A DNA stretch of 64,000 bases, taken from contig NC_088776.1 of assembly GCF_954871325.1 (NCBI RefSeq), forward strand, positions 19,282,052-19,346,051, given 5' to 3'. Positions 10,348 to 22,600 of the stretch are shown in pieces. Source of the DNA: Gordionus sp. m RMFG-2023. Lineage: Eukaryota; Nematomorpha; Gordioida; Chordodea; Parachordodidae. The translations under genes and the position numbers were made by a program. Under the pieces are notes generated by a model, which saw only the letters and a list, made by a program, of their open reading frames with translations, was not told where the DNA came from and searched no databases. Position 1 is the stretch's first letter. Every line of letters begins with the position of its first letter.

Positions 10348-12311
10348 CAGGCACGTACACAGGAATTTGGTCTGGGGGGGGGGGGGGGGGGTAATAAATT
10401 TTTTTATGAAATATTATTGTTAATTAAAAATACTAAGCATAAATTTATTAGGACTAATAACTTTTCTAATACACAATTTTAAATTAATGTGAATTATAAA
10501 AAAATTATATATATAAACCAGCATTGAAAAACTATAAAATAAATGTGAATTATAAAATATAAAGTGAATATAACCATGATATGAATCATTTAAATGACCC
10601 AAAATTGAAATTTGAATTTTTTGAGCCTTTAAAATATATAAAGTATAAAAATTTAAATGTTGAAAATATAAATTAATACACAAAAAGTTTCTTAAAAATA
10701 ATTGTATTTTGTATGTTTTGAGCTAATTTTTCAATTATCTATCCTTGCTTGGCGTTAAATGCCTATGAATATTCAAAAGATCCAAATCATTCAATCTACT
10801 TTCAGAAGTTGTATTTCATAGGTATGTTTTTCAGAGACTTGCAGGCCCGGCCCCTGAGCCGAACCGTATTTTAATCATTTTAAACATACCCGGGCCAAGC
10901 TCAAAATTTTTTTAAAAAAAAATCAAGGTTGGGCCTGAAATTTTTTTTTTTAAAATATCCGGGCTAAACTTTATATTTTAAAACCAAATATTTGAAATCT
11001 CCATTATTAGCTATAAAAATCAAAAAAATATATAATATATTTTTAAAAAATACGAACCAGGCCTGAAAATTTTATTTTCAAAAAAGCAGGGTCAGGCCTG
11101 AAAATTTTTTTAAAAAAAACACGGGCCTAAAAAAATTTAAAAAAAAAATCTGGACTGTCCCAGCAAATGGTACATCTCCATGGCTCTGTTATTCTTCTTA
11201 AAAAAGAGAATGTTCTCTCATTAGTTTACTAATGGGAAGAGTTACTAATATATATATAACCATTTTAATACATTAGGAATATAATCTAAAATGTGTTTGA
11301 AATAATGCAACGCATCCATAGCATTTTTTGGGACTGTGTCAACCATATTTAATCTTTTAATCATAGTTATTCAGCTAATAAGGCATCATAAGATATTTTA
11401 ACATCTTCATGATAAAAATTTAACAAATATTTTTTTTTCTATCACCATCTGAAAAAGGTTGGAAAGGTTTGTGGAAGTAATATCTGCGGATTTGTAAGTG
11501 CTGCATGAATTAAAAACTATTCATTTATTTGGGTTATAAATGTATCTAAGAGAGGGCACATTTGTTTTTTAATACTCTTCTACTGATCCTATATTAATGA
11601 TTTGACGATGAGCTTGCTTGCTGCAAGTCGATGGGGACAAATATTAAACACGTATAGCTCTGCTTTTGACTCAACAATAACATATAAAATATGAAATTCT
11701 TCATCAACATTAGCTCTAATTTCCTTGAGTTCTAATAAAATGCTCTCCGTTATTCTCATCTTCTTAATCAAGTCAATATCATGTTTTTGAAAAGTATTAC
11801 ATAAAATAGTTGTATAATTAAATAATACATTCTAATGAGAAAAAAAATTTGGAATATGTATTGAATCCAATAATTTTCTTGCTTCTGAGGAAATATTTCT
11901 TTCAAGCCATTGTGATATTTCAGTAATAGCAATAATAATCGGCTCTTCTAACTCTATAAAAGCGGTTACTGGTGGAGATTCGATCTCGTTGGACAAGCTT
12001 GCAATTTCTTTCTCCCTGTTGGACAAGGAGTTTCAGAGATAATTTTTATTTGACTTAAATTTATATAAATAATACGCCACTAAAATTTGAAAATAATAGG
12101 TAAATTACGCCAAGGAAAACTTGAAATCGAAATTAATTGATAAAATAACTTAGTAGATGAATGTGATAAATAAATATAATTTAATATATATATATGAGAT
12201 AGGAATAAATATTAACAAATGTAAATTAATATTAACAATAATATTTTTGAAAAATATAATCCGGCATCTGCATTTTTTGGCTTTGGGGGGGGGGGGGGGG
12301 GGGGGGGGGGG
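10348..12311 (-). mobile_element. hAT family 1, copy 1 (decayed, right end lost)
   Basis: Left end CAGGCACGTACACAGGAATTT followed by a long G run (10373-10391). The interior is collinear, in reverse, with the fuller element at 60747-63499. Minus-strand transposase scraps include EEFHILYVIVESKAELY (11640-11720) and TAFIELEEPIIIAITEISQWL (11920-11985). The right side stops at a second G run (12284-12311) and the expected GCGTACG terminus is missing. An internal insert at 10832-11188 is also present in copy 2. No target duplication found. Confidence 0.8.
10832..11188. mobile_element. GGCCCGG-rich element nested in hAT copy 1
   Basis: It starts CAGAGACTTGCAGGCCCGG and ends GGCTCTG, and is absent at the same place in the copy at 60747-63499, where the transposase frame runs straight through. 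The interior is built of GGGC/GCCC clusters separated by A/T runs, like the other CCGG-rich hAT derivatives in the window. The same insert lies at 33262-33610. Confidence 0.75.
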
Positions 12312-12419
12312 TTTAAAAAATTTTCCAGCTTAGCCCGCCCACAGTTTTTACTTTTTAAATCTTGGCCGGATTTTTTAAAATATAATTTTATGGCAATATT
12401 TTTTTAAAAAATTTGCTCA

Positions 12420-12850
12420 TTTATCTAAATGATTTTTTGCCTTACCCCAGTTTATAATTTACTTTTAGCCCACCCCTGAAATTTTAAAATTATACCATTT
12501 TGGCTCCACCAGCTTTGGTATAGGCCTGCATATATAAATATTATTTCGGATCAGTAATTTCCAAATTTAACAATATTTTTTATTTAGGTCATCAAAATCA
12601 ATATAATACAATTTATTATCAAAAAAAAATATCTAAATTATTTTTTGCCTTACCCCAGTTTATAATTTACTTTTAGCCCACCCCTGAAATTTTAAAATCA
12701 TACCATTTTGGCTCCACCAGCTTTGGTATAGGCCTGCATATATAAATATTATTTCGGATCTGTAATTTCCAAATTTAACAATATTTTTTATTTAGGTCAT
12801 CAAAATCAATATATTTAATACAATTTATTATCAAAAAAAATATCTAAATT
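12420..12850. repeat. Tandem duplication (~208 bp) of a transposon end
   Basis: The block from TTTTTTGCCTTACCCCAG through GGCTCCACCAGCTTTGGTAT to AGGTCATCAAAATCAATATA occurs twice in a row (about 12432 and 12640), with a further TATCTAAATTATTTT start at 12838. GGTATAGGCCTGCA inside each copy resembles an outward hAT terminus. The copies are nearly identical, so the duplication is recent. Confidence 0.8.
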
Positions 12851-12860
12851 ATTTTATTGC

Positions 12861-14399
12861 TGAAACTTTTTAGATTATTTGTTTGATGGATGTAATTTAA
12901 TAATTTTCTAATAAGCTCCATCTGCATACCAACTTTGGAGTATTCTTTTTTTTAAAAAATCGATATATAGCTTTTGCGATATCAACTTTTATTATTTATA
13001 TATAATCGTCGTATTATTTTAGGCACTAACCGTCATTTCTGAATTTTATTTATCTTGTTAAATCGATATAGCTCATTTTTGTAGATTAATTATAATATCC
13101 ACTCTAATTTTTCGTCTCATTTTTGTACTAATAAGTACAACTTTAGGTATCAATTGTCCTATAAAGATTTAATTACAGAAGGTCAGAGTATGAAAGAAGT
13201 AGTTAGCATTCATGAAGGAAGGATAGAAAGAAGATCTACAAAATTATAAAAGGTTATATTGATTTATTAATTTCGCTTCTAATTTTTACGTCTTAAAAAA
13301 TATTAAGGCAGCCTTGTAAGGGGTTATGATGTGATTATAATAAATAAGAATATTTTAATCAGGCTAATTTTCCTTAGAATCTAAGGCAGGATATTGTCTT
13401 CAATATAGTATATATATATATACAGTGTATCCAAATCTTTCATCATGTAACAACACAATTCAACTCAGTTAAAAATAAATTGTGGATTGCTATTAATGAA
13501 CAATAAACCTCCAGATGTACTTACTCAGAACGATCTTATTGGAATATGGAAATATTTTGCTATTTCTACAATGCTGTAACTAAAATAAAAAGATATATAA
13601 TGGTCAGTTACATTTCCTGAATTAGATTCAATATTTTAACATCAATAATATATTTATTCTTTTTGTGCTTTGGTTTAAGACCTACCGGGTAGGAATGCAG
13701 GAACACACTTGAATTATTATCAGCGATTCTTTACTCTTCTATAATTCGAAATGATTATTTTATAAATATAATACATTCTGTATTAAACTAGAATGGTCTT
13801 GGATAGGACTTCCACAAAACGAAATGATAAATAATTAACTTACGTCATATTTAAATAAATCAGTAAACTTAGAATTGAAGAAGCTTCGTTACAATATGCC
13901 AATTCTGAAATCACTTTTTTTTCAATGTTGAATTAATATGCAAATCAGAAAAAAATTGTTTAACAAAAAATTACAAACGAAAGATAAATTTAATCAGCAA
14001 TACCTTCTATCAACCTCTTTTTTAGTGTAGATTCCGTTTTAACTAAGCTCTCTTCCTTATCAGGCGAAAATTTAAAAAGAAATAAAATATACTCATTTAT
14101 ATTTTAAATTAAATTCCATCGTTTATTAATATTTTTATACACTTTTTTCTATATTATTTACAAAATTAAAATATTGAATCTAATGGCTAATATGGTGTTA
14201 TTTCATTTAAAATGCATTTTTTTAAATATTTATTTATAGATTCGAATGAACACGTTTCTTCCATTTTTGTTAATGAACGACGAATGCTAACGTATTTGTT
14301 TTCTAATGTTTGCAGCACTACAAGAGATCTGCAAAACCCGGGGCGGGGAAGAATATTTTCGGGCCACACCGGGCAAAAAAATTTATTATTCCTAGCTAA
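12861..14399. other. AT-rich stretch, no feature recognised
   Basis: I see no exon with family resemblance on either strand. Positions 14326-14376 (AGAGATCTGCAAAACCCGGG and GGGCCACACCGGGC) look like one end of a CCGG-rich hAT derivative; no partner end is visible. Confidence 0.45.
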
Positions 14400-14810
14400 T
14401 ATTTTTAAAATAAATTACTTAATTTTATTTTCAATATTTGAGTTTCAAATACTTATTTATGAAAATCTGAATTTTTTGTGTTTTGTTGATCTTCCATGAT
14501 TCACCCGCGTATAATAGAATGTCGATAATTACGGAATTGAAGATATTTATCCTCGTGACTGTTATTTCGCTCGTTTCCTAAAGTTTAAAATACTCATAAA
14601 AGCCTGCTTCGCATTTATGACCCTCATAGATAATTCCTCCTTAAAACCTCCTTTATTGTCAAGGATAAATCCGAGATATTTAATTTTTTTCACCACTTTA
14701 TTAATCTCCAAATCAATTCTAAAGTTGTCATTTATCGTCGTATTAGTAAAAGGTGGGGGGGGGGGGGAGGGGGGTATAGCTTTCTTAAAGTTGATATCCA
14801 GTCCCACTTT
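14400..14810 (-). pseudogene. LINE reverse-transcriptase C-terminal fragment
   Basis: Minus strand: GLDINFKKA, then KVVKKIKYLGFILDNKGGFKEE, then the ILNFRKRAK region, and in a shifted frame INIFNSVIIDILLYAGESWKINKTQKIQIFINK. KYLG-IL---GG and LLYAGESW are the landmarks of the palm/thumb end of RTE/CR1-like LINE reverse transcriptases (YLGS-I---GG, LLYGSETW). The frame shifts once near 14565 and a G run (14755-14773) has grown in the middle, so it is a dead 5'-truncated copy. Tail and target duplication were not found. Confidence 0.75.
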
Positions 14811-14904
14811 GTGAATATTTATTAATTTATATCAGTTTTGCATCACTGAGTTATATACTAAATAAAAACCAACGTCACTCCTTATGCTGCGTCTTTATCT
14901 GATT

Positions 14905-15005
14905 TAAAAAAAATATGGCATCTGTATCTAGATACTATTAGAATTATCCATCTATTTTTAGATACATTTTGATATAATTTTATTTTACATATTTTATATT
15001 AAAAA
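14905..15005. mobile_element. Fragment with GTATCTAGATAC repeats
   Basis: CTGTATCTAGATACTATTA and TTTTTAGATACATTTTGATATAATTTTATTT match the left end of the hAT element at 58636-60041. Only one end is present. Confidence 0.55.
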
Positions 15006-15010
15006 TACAT

Positions 15011-15945
15011 TCTTTGCATTTTCATTTATGGTGGTGGAGGGGATAAATTTACTATAAAAAACTAAATCTAAAATTCCCCCTCCGTACTTAGGACCATGAG
15101 TGGGAGAGTTCAGGAGTAAATTGCGAAGTTATTTTTTTATTACATCAAATAAAGATCACATTTAAGCCAACTCTTGCTCACTTAATGGAAAATAAGTAAC
15201 AAAATCCCTTAATAACAGTTCACACTTATGTTGGTAAATATATATTGAATGATTCATGACTTCGCGCAAATATATTCATAAAAAAAATTGCTAAAGGGCG
15301 ATAAGGATTTCGATATGGGTTCACAATAAAAGTTTTGTTAAATGTTTTCGCGATATTGCCTTCGCCCTAAAATTCCTTGGCGATCAAATTTTCTCTGACT
15401 TAACCTATACGGTTTAACAACACTAGCCAAAGGTCTCACGGCCCTGGGTATAGTACTAGTGTCGTCTCAGTTTTTTTAAATATAATTTTTGCTTTTATTT
15501 TTCTTTTCAAGAACATAGTTCTTAAATTAATATTTAAATCTATAAATTTGTGGTTCTTATTGAAATATCATTAATGTATGGTGATTCATTTTGAGAGTAA
15601 ATATATTATAATCATTTATTTATAGATTTTTTAGTCACATAGTGTTCTTTTTCTTAATATCTGACATTCATGAACGTTTCAAAAATACCATATTTTAGTA
15701 TATTTAAGACGTTTAATTATTTATCAATTATAGATGTAATTAAGGTTTTTTATTCTTAAGTTATGGTTATTAATTTTTGATTATCATACCAAATTGTTCA
15801 TTTCATTAATGTCCATAATATTTGTATATTAGCTTAAAATATGATTTATAATTTGTTAAATCTTCATTTTGAAAATAATAAAATATATTTTAATTTTTCT
15901 TTAATAAAATTATCGGGTATATCTTGTTTTATCAAGACGGATAAG
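15011..15945. other. AT-rich stretch upstream of the coiled-coil gene
   Basis: It contains an inverted pair AGGGCGATAAGGATTTCG (about 15294) and CGATATTGCCTTCGCCCT (about 15352) around 40 bp apart, and a GC-richer patch at 15400-15470. No exon or element was recognised. Confidence 0.4.
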
Positions 15946-17599
15946 ATGAGGTTGGAGATAGAAAACATGAGATATTGGATCCAACCTGACGGTCAAATAT
16001 CACCTTCTCCTATAGATGCCCTTAAACGGGATTCATCACATACCAAAATCGATTCCTTCGCGAAAGCACGTTTGTCTAACGATATTCCAAGTCTGTTAAA
16101 ATGCCATACAAATGATTGTCTCAATATATCACTTAGCTATCGGAAATCCATGAAAGCCTTAAAAACGGCTAACCTTTCTTTGCGGGAGAGATTATTTAAA
16201 GTATTATTATTTTTATTATTACAACATTGCTTGTGAATCTTTTAAAGAGAATTTTTTTATAAGACATCAAAAAACTTTGTATTATAAAAACAATTAAACG
16301 AGTCTAATTTTTCATACTTTATACAAATCAAGCAAAGTCAAGAAACTCACGCATTGAGGAATATAATAATAAATTTTCGCAGTTTAAGGGATAGTCAAAC
16401 AAAAAGGCTCCTTCACAAACTTTCTCAGCGCTTATGCATAGTCAACGAAAACAACCCAATAGATTCGCCAATTATCGAGAAAAATGGTGTCGATGACTAT
16501 AAAATCATAGAGGCCACGAAAGATCTCTTGTTATTTTCACTGCTCAGAGACAGGAAAGAAACGTTGGATAGCATTGCTAGACTAACGGATAACTTTGCAG
16601 ATTTATCAAACCATTTTCATTACGAAATCCTTACTCGTCCAGAGGTATGGTGAATTATTTTTCTAAACAATTCTAATTCTTTAGTGCTAATTTATCTTAA
16701 TAAAAATGTGAAAAAGGTGAATAAAAATGAAAAATTTGAAAAGAATCTATTAAGACAGCCCGTTCATAATTTTTTAAAAAATTCACCCACCTGCCTATCT
16801 AAAAGAACCTTTTAACCAGCATGCTTAATTAAAAATTATTTGATTGGTTCAGCTCATTTTATTTTAGTATATCATAAGCAAGCAACCTCAATTTTTCCTT
16901 ATTATTTGTAGCCATTGTAGATTATATTCGCACTTTAACTCTTTTTTTAAACAGGAAAAATTGGAATGGGAAAAGAAAGAAATCACGCTAGAAACTCAAA
17001 TTCATGACCTTGCACTTCAAAACGAAGCATGGCATGGCAAGTTCGATAAAGAACGACGTACTAATGAAAAACTTTTGTTTTTGCTTCGATTAAACCAAAA
17101 TTATTCAGATGGTTGTACATATTTGGAAAAAAAACTTCATCGTTCCAGCGATATAAAGAATGAAATATTTGATTCTTTTGAAACTGACTCAAGGGTAAAT
17201 TTAAATTTAAGATTTATTTTTTCTATCACATTCTACCAAAATTCAATACGACCACTTTCAATTTTTAATGCACATAATTTTTTCATATTAAAAATACCAT
17301 GATTTAATTTTATTAAGTGAGTTTTAGAAGATAATAGTAAAATTTTACGTATGCTTCAAAACAAGTATTTTCCTCTAGCCATTTTAAAATTAAAAATTCA
17401 ATAAAAGGCGATTAAATCTAATAATAAAATTGAGTTTCGTATTCTAATATAATATTACATGAATAATTTCAATTTGTCCATTCTTTTGGTTTCTAATGAA
17501 TTGCGAAAAGCCTTAGAGGTGGATATTCATAGAATAGTTATTGATGTTTATAGAGAAGAGAAATTGCAAATAAAAATATCTGCTCCTAAAAAGTCATAA
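15946..17599 (+). CDS. Unrecognised coiled-coil protein, four exons
   Basis: Exons 15946-16200, 16333-16644, 16955-17194 and 17519-17599 all join in phase 0 through GT-AG introns and give about 295 residues. I do not recognise the family. The N-terminal part is MRLEIENMRYWIQPDG, followed by a basic, Leu-rich segment (LSLRERLFK, then QSQETHALRNIII). The middle has charged heptad-like helices (DRKETLDSIARLTDNF) and the third exon is strongly helical (EKLEWEKKEITLETQIHDLA). There is no signal peptide or membrane segment, so a cytosolic or cytoskeletal role is only a guess. The last junction (acceptor ending TTAGAG at 17518) is the weakest. A further exon-like frame, MEDLEIYPLSESALGSLF (17675-17765, possible donor GTTAGT), could belong to the same gene. 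Consistent phases and codon content argue that it is real. Confidence 0.55.
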
Positions 17600-18117
17600 A
17601 TCCACGGTTTTAGATTTATTATGTGTTAGTAAAAACTAATGAAAGTGATTATCCTACTCTAAGAGAAAATAGGCATGGAAGATTTGGAGATATATCCATT
17701 GAGTGAATCAGCTCTAGGAAGCTTATTCCAAAATCCATTTTTCAAATCATTAAATGTGAATACCAGATTCTGGTTAGTTTTTTTAAATAAAGTTAATTAA
17801 TCCATTAAAACTTCATTTAGTTAAATATCAAATGATTATTTTTGTTTTTTGAAGAATTATGCCAGTCTCTAGCGAAATTAACAGAATTTTATCTGTCAGC
17901 AGAAAAATGGTGTGATTTTAAAAATCCGGGCCGGGTAATATTCATTTCATATTTCCTTTGAAACAATTCGCAAAATTGAAATTTTAATAATTCCGTCTGG
18001 ACCGGGCCGAATTATTATCAAAATAAAAATCCGGTTTGGGGTTGAGAATAAAAAACTTTAAAAATCTCGTGCTATAATTTTGACCAGAAGATCGCTTATT
18101 TATATAATGACACCAAT
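17600..18117. other. Possible extra exon plus CCGGG-rich repeat fragment
   Basis: 17675-17767 reads MEDLEIYPLSESALGSLFQN and reaches a GTTAGT donor-like site; it is either an alternative exon of the coiled-coil gene or noise. 17925-18050 holds ATCCGGGCCGGG, GGACCGGGCCGAA and ATCCGGTTTGGGG, typical of the CCGG-rich hAT derivatives, without clear ends. Confidence 0.4.
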
Positions 18118-18353
18118 GATGTATATATCTTACTAGATTGGCGATTCATTAATTAAGTGTCCATACATAGGAGTCAGCTGTGGAGCTATTTTGTAGCACT
18201 TCGACTAATTGTCTTTATTTATCCTTAAATGAATTCACATTAATGTCATTTAATCGTCAGCAACACAAAATACCGCTACAGCTGACTTGTGTATGAAAAT
18301 TTTCAAATGCATTTAATAAATGAATAGCCAATCTACTAGTATATATGTATCAT
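18118..18353. mobile_element. MITE with ~100-bp inverted ends
   Basis: Left arm ATGTATATATCTTACTAGAT, then GGCGATTCATTAATTAA and GTCAGCTGTGGAGCTATTTTG. The right arm in reverse complement gives ATACATATATACTAGTAGAT, GGCTATTCATTTATTAAA and GTCAGCTGTAGCGGTATTTTG. The centre is a short A/T-rich spacer. No coding capacity. Confidence 0.75.
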
Positions 18354-18586
18354 TGAATGATACATAAATTTTGTAAAGAGAAATTTAAGGTGATTGTTTT
18401 TTCTATAATAGATTTAAGTTGTATGCAATTAAAACTTTTTTTTATTACATTATAGAATGCTATAATTTAATCTTACAATTTTACATTGTTATAATATTTT
18501 TTCTTATTCCGTATTTTAATGAGATTTCTCTCACTAAAATATAAATTTTATGAAAGATATCAAAAGATCGGTGCAATATTCATAAT

Positions 18587-18991
18587 ATGTCCCCCTCAAA
18601 TATTAATGGCAACTCTAAAATAAATTATAACAGTGATGGCGGAAATGTTAATGAACATCGTTCACCTATTTCACAATACTATTCAAACCACGAAAATGAT
18701 AATTACGAGAAAAATACTTTAATATATAGTTATATTGAAACTATAACTCCTAATAATTTTATTGTTAATAAATTAAAATCGAACGAAATCAAAGAAAAGA
18801 ATTATATTACTGATACTCAAATAAACGTAGTTTGCAGTGGATTTGAATGTGAGCCCCATGTTGAAGTGATGGATAAAGGTTTACAAAACCACGAGGATGC
18901 GAATATTATTAGAAATGGCATAAACAAAGATTTTGACCTTATGATCTCTGATTTAAATAAATTGTCCAAAAATATTATGTTCTCAAAATAA
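18587..18991 (+). CDS. Asn-rich hypothetical ORF, 134 aa
   Basis: An uninterrupted frame from ATG to TAA. It is unusually long for this AT-rich background and is clearly polar: Asn, Ser, Ile, Lys and Glu dominate, with NENDNYEKNT-like stretches, one FECEPHVEVMDKG segment and a C-terminal DLMISDLNKLSKN. It has no recognised domain, signal peptide or membrane segment. It could be a single-exon gene or the last exon of the coiled-coil gene upstream on the same strand; no acceptor in the right phase stands out. Low-complexity composition makes a chance ORF possible. Confidence 0.35.
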   Translation: MSPSNINGNSKINYNSDGGNVNEHRSPISQYYSNHENDNYEKNTLIYSYIETITPNNFIVNKLKSNEIKEKNYITDTQINVVCSGFECEPHVEVMDKGLQNHEDANIIRNGINKDFDLMISDLNKLSKNIMFSK

Positions 18992-19682
18992 TTTAAATTA
19001 TGTAATTAGAAATTTGAACACTTTTGTTATTAAATCTAGTTAAATAAGTTTAACACAATGAATTTTGTATCAAATGTTATGTTGGGTGCTGCTTTTAGTA
19101 AAATATTTAAATGAACCGTCTATATAATATCTAATATTGAGCCATTATATATTTTTTTTAATTTATACCTTTATATTATGATTCAAGTTTTTATATATAG
19201 TCCAATTATGAAAAAATATTTTTTTCAGGATTTAAAACATTTAAATAATATCTTTATATGCATTTATTCAACGTTCAACTTGTATGTAATTATTTATAAA
19301 TAAAAGTTTTATATATATTTTATACAATTTATTACATTTTTCAATAACTGTATTTTTAGTCAATAAATATTTATATAACCTTATAAGTCTTAAATATTAA
19401 TGCGTTAAATTAACAGTGAAGAATATAATAGAAAATAAGTAATTTCCAAATTAATTTATTACATTGTGAAAAAGTTTAACATCAGCAATTTATAAAGATT
19501 GAATATACAAAAGATAGGATCATTATGATTTATAGTAAGGTAAAAATAAAGATCAATAAAAATTCGAGTAAAAAAGTCCAATACTAAAATGACTACAAAA
19601 AATACTCAGTTATCACAAACTACTCCCTATATATTTATTCTACAATCAAAAAAAATCCTCAATAATATTTGGGCTAAAATGA
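18992..19682. other. Convergent 3' region
   Basis: Lies between the plus-strand ORF ending 18991 and the NOMO stop (minus, 19683). AATAAA-type signals occur for both directions: AATAAAAG near 19298 on plus, and AATAAA on minus at 19639-19634, 44 bp past the NOMO stop, a plausible polyadenylation signal. Nothing else seen. Confidence 0.5.
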
Positions 19683-22600
19683 CTAAGTTTTTTTGACTTT
19701 TCCTTTTTTCCTCCAAGAATCTCCCCATAAGGCGTCTGAATTAATGTCTTGATTTATATAGGTATCTGAGGAAGACTCAGAAAAATTATTTCTAGAACTG
19801 ACGGGTGAAAGTTTAAATGTAGAAGTACTTTTGTTTAACATGTACTCTAGTGTGGGAACTAAAAAGTTGCGGAAAAAATTGATAAAACGTTCGTGTCCAT
19901 ATACTTTAATTTTCGATATTGTATAAAAAAATAAGAATTAGATTTAGGAAAAATTAGTTTGACTCTACACTCCAACTTTTTCATGAAGTTTAAATTATCT
20001 TCTTATTAGCTGAATTTTTCGAGTTCAGCACTAACATTTTATACTCAATAAGCAAATATCTTAAGATTTATCTAGGGTCTCACATATTATAATCTCCGCT
20101 TTTTATACTAGTTTCATTTAGCAATAGAATAGCCTTCCTATCCCCTCTGTGTTCTTATTTTTCAAGATTTTTTCCTCTTTATGGCTTTCATTGGCCAAAT
20201 TTAATCTCCTTATACACGTGCGTGAAAATGATACCGCCCATTCTGAGCTACTTAACCTCATGTATACCATCTTAATTAAATGTTAGATAATTTTTTTGAC
20301 TACCTTTCTGACATTGTGATTTCTCCTTAACCCTTTATGTCCTATGGGAATATTCCAAATTGCTTATATTTTATATTAACTCCCACAAGTTAGAATCAAT
20401 ATAAGTCAGACCCACATAACAGGCTCGGGTTGTATGTAGCAAACTACATCGGGCCTAATTTTTCAAGCCTGGTCCGAAATTTTTTTAAATAAATTTTGCC
20501 AAATTTATTTAAATTTTTTAAAAATTATTATACTCAAAATAAATAATATATGTCACATGGCGTCTAGTTTCTATAAATAAAATTAAATATTTTTATTTTA
20601 CATAAAAAATCCAACATTAAATTGAAATTTAGATATATTTAAAAAAAATTTCAAGGCCCGACCCGGCCTGAATTTGACCCTGACCCTAACCCGATTTTTT
20701 TAAAAAAATTTTTTTTGCAGATCTCTAGTTGTATGATCCTTTCATGGGCCTAGTCCGGTCTCTTATTTTTTCACAATATGCAATCAAAAACAAATTTTTA
20801 GACTGTGATGGTTCATGACCTAAACTTGCCTATTCTGGCAGAGACTGCTAACCTCTGACTTTATAATTATAGACATTAACAAATGGATTATTTTCAGAAA
20901 TTTTTGGATGTCCCAGGTTGAGTTAACTTTATCCCGTGGTTAGATCTAAGTCTTAAAAGTAGTTCTTTGAGAAATATATTATAAGATAAAAACTCGAGAT
21001 GGATATATAAATAGGGGGGGAGGGGTGAAAAAAGTGTTGAACATATATGCTCGCATCCGAAAATATCGTACCAGGTCTTAGAAAAGCAACCCAGACTTTG
21101 CTTGTAGTGTAGGTCTGATATCTTCACTTATTTCATATTTATTGTAATTTACAGTCAATAATAATAAAAAAAACTCACTCATTATAATCAAGCTGAGTAA
21201 GAAAACGCAGAATAAGGCCATCTCCTTCAGACTACTTTTATTGGAAAGTGAAGGGGTTTTTCCGGTATCTTCCTGATAATTTTCTTCATCGAGAGATGAC
21301 GAATCATTGAATGTCACCTGTTCATAATTTGATTGATGTTTGGGTTTAACAAAAACGTCGAAAGAAAGGAACCGAGAGGATAAATCAGCTGTAAATGATA
21401 ATTTAGAAACTATGGGGAGTTGGTATAGGTTTCCATCGAGACCACTGGTTGATTCTAATTTAATAGTGTATTTCTGATTTGGTTAATATGTGAAATTATT
21501 TAATTAGTAAGAAGGTATAAAAATTAGCATGTCAAAGTTAAATATTTTTATTAGTTGTAAATTATATATACAATTTATTAACGAATAAGGTAATTAGTTT
21601 TTCATATTCGTCGAAAAAACGAATATAATATTCGTCTCTATTATACAATATTCGTTGTGAGGTAAAAATTAATTTGATAATATCTAATTCAATGATTAAA
21701 AACATTTTCTGATAGTAATTCAAAAGACTGATGTTCTAAAACAATTATCCATAATAGTGATAAAAATTCATATTGTAACCTGATAATCCATTGGTATGGG
21801 ATCAAATGAAAAAAATTCAGAACGGGAATTTAAATGTTTGGTTTGAATGAGCGTTTCGTCGAAAACTGTAGATGAAGCAGAAAGATACAAGGATATCTTT
21901 TTTATTAAATATTATAAATTGTAAAAAAACGCGAATCTTATGTCATTTATATTAGATATAACTAAATGGAAAAGTTGAAAATTATTTTGGCTTAGAGGTG
22001 TCAGTGTCTCTGAAACGAAATGTAAGCCTTTTTATAATTTTTATTAAAAAGAGAAGGAAAAATTAGAAGCACATCAGACTGATTATGGACTACAATGTAT
22101 TGAGGCCAGCGTTTAGATTACAGAGTATTCACTAGTGGCATACCTCTCAAAAACCTATGCCTAACCCCATAAAATAAATCACCACTTTCGGAGCCGATAT
22201 TCCAGCGTATTGATTGTGTTTTTAATAATAATGGTATACCATATATTTTAAAAAGAACAACTTAAATTATCATTCTATTACCAAATATCAAAATAATGTG
22301 AATGTAAGGTTATTTTTTGGAACATGAATTAAATTTTAAAAAACCCCTCATTTACAATGTTTGCATTATTATAGTATATTGTTTGGCATGAACGAGTTCG
22401 CTGATAGAATGTCTAAACATTTTAAATTACAATTTATAAGATAGCTGATATTCAGAAATAAGTTTTATTTTAAAAATAATGACTGATCACATGCAAAAAT
22501 GTATATTAAAATAGGTCTATAATAGAAGTATTGAATAAATTTTTATAGCAATATATTTTGTCCTATCCTAAAAAATTATTTGATAACCCCTCTCCCCTCC

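Noticed and set aside
14212-14499. 95-residue plus-strand frame
   Set aside because: Overlaps the LINE fragment on the opposite strand and a CCGG-rich repeat end; no family resemblance.
21078-21178. Reading NOMO exon 22 through to the in-frame stop at 21080
   Set aside because: A strong GTGAGT donor at 21178 leads to exon 23, which supplies the YGHERF tail found at this place in the family; read-through gives an unrelated tail.
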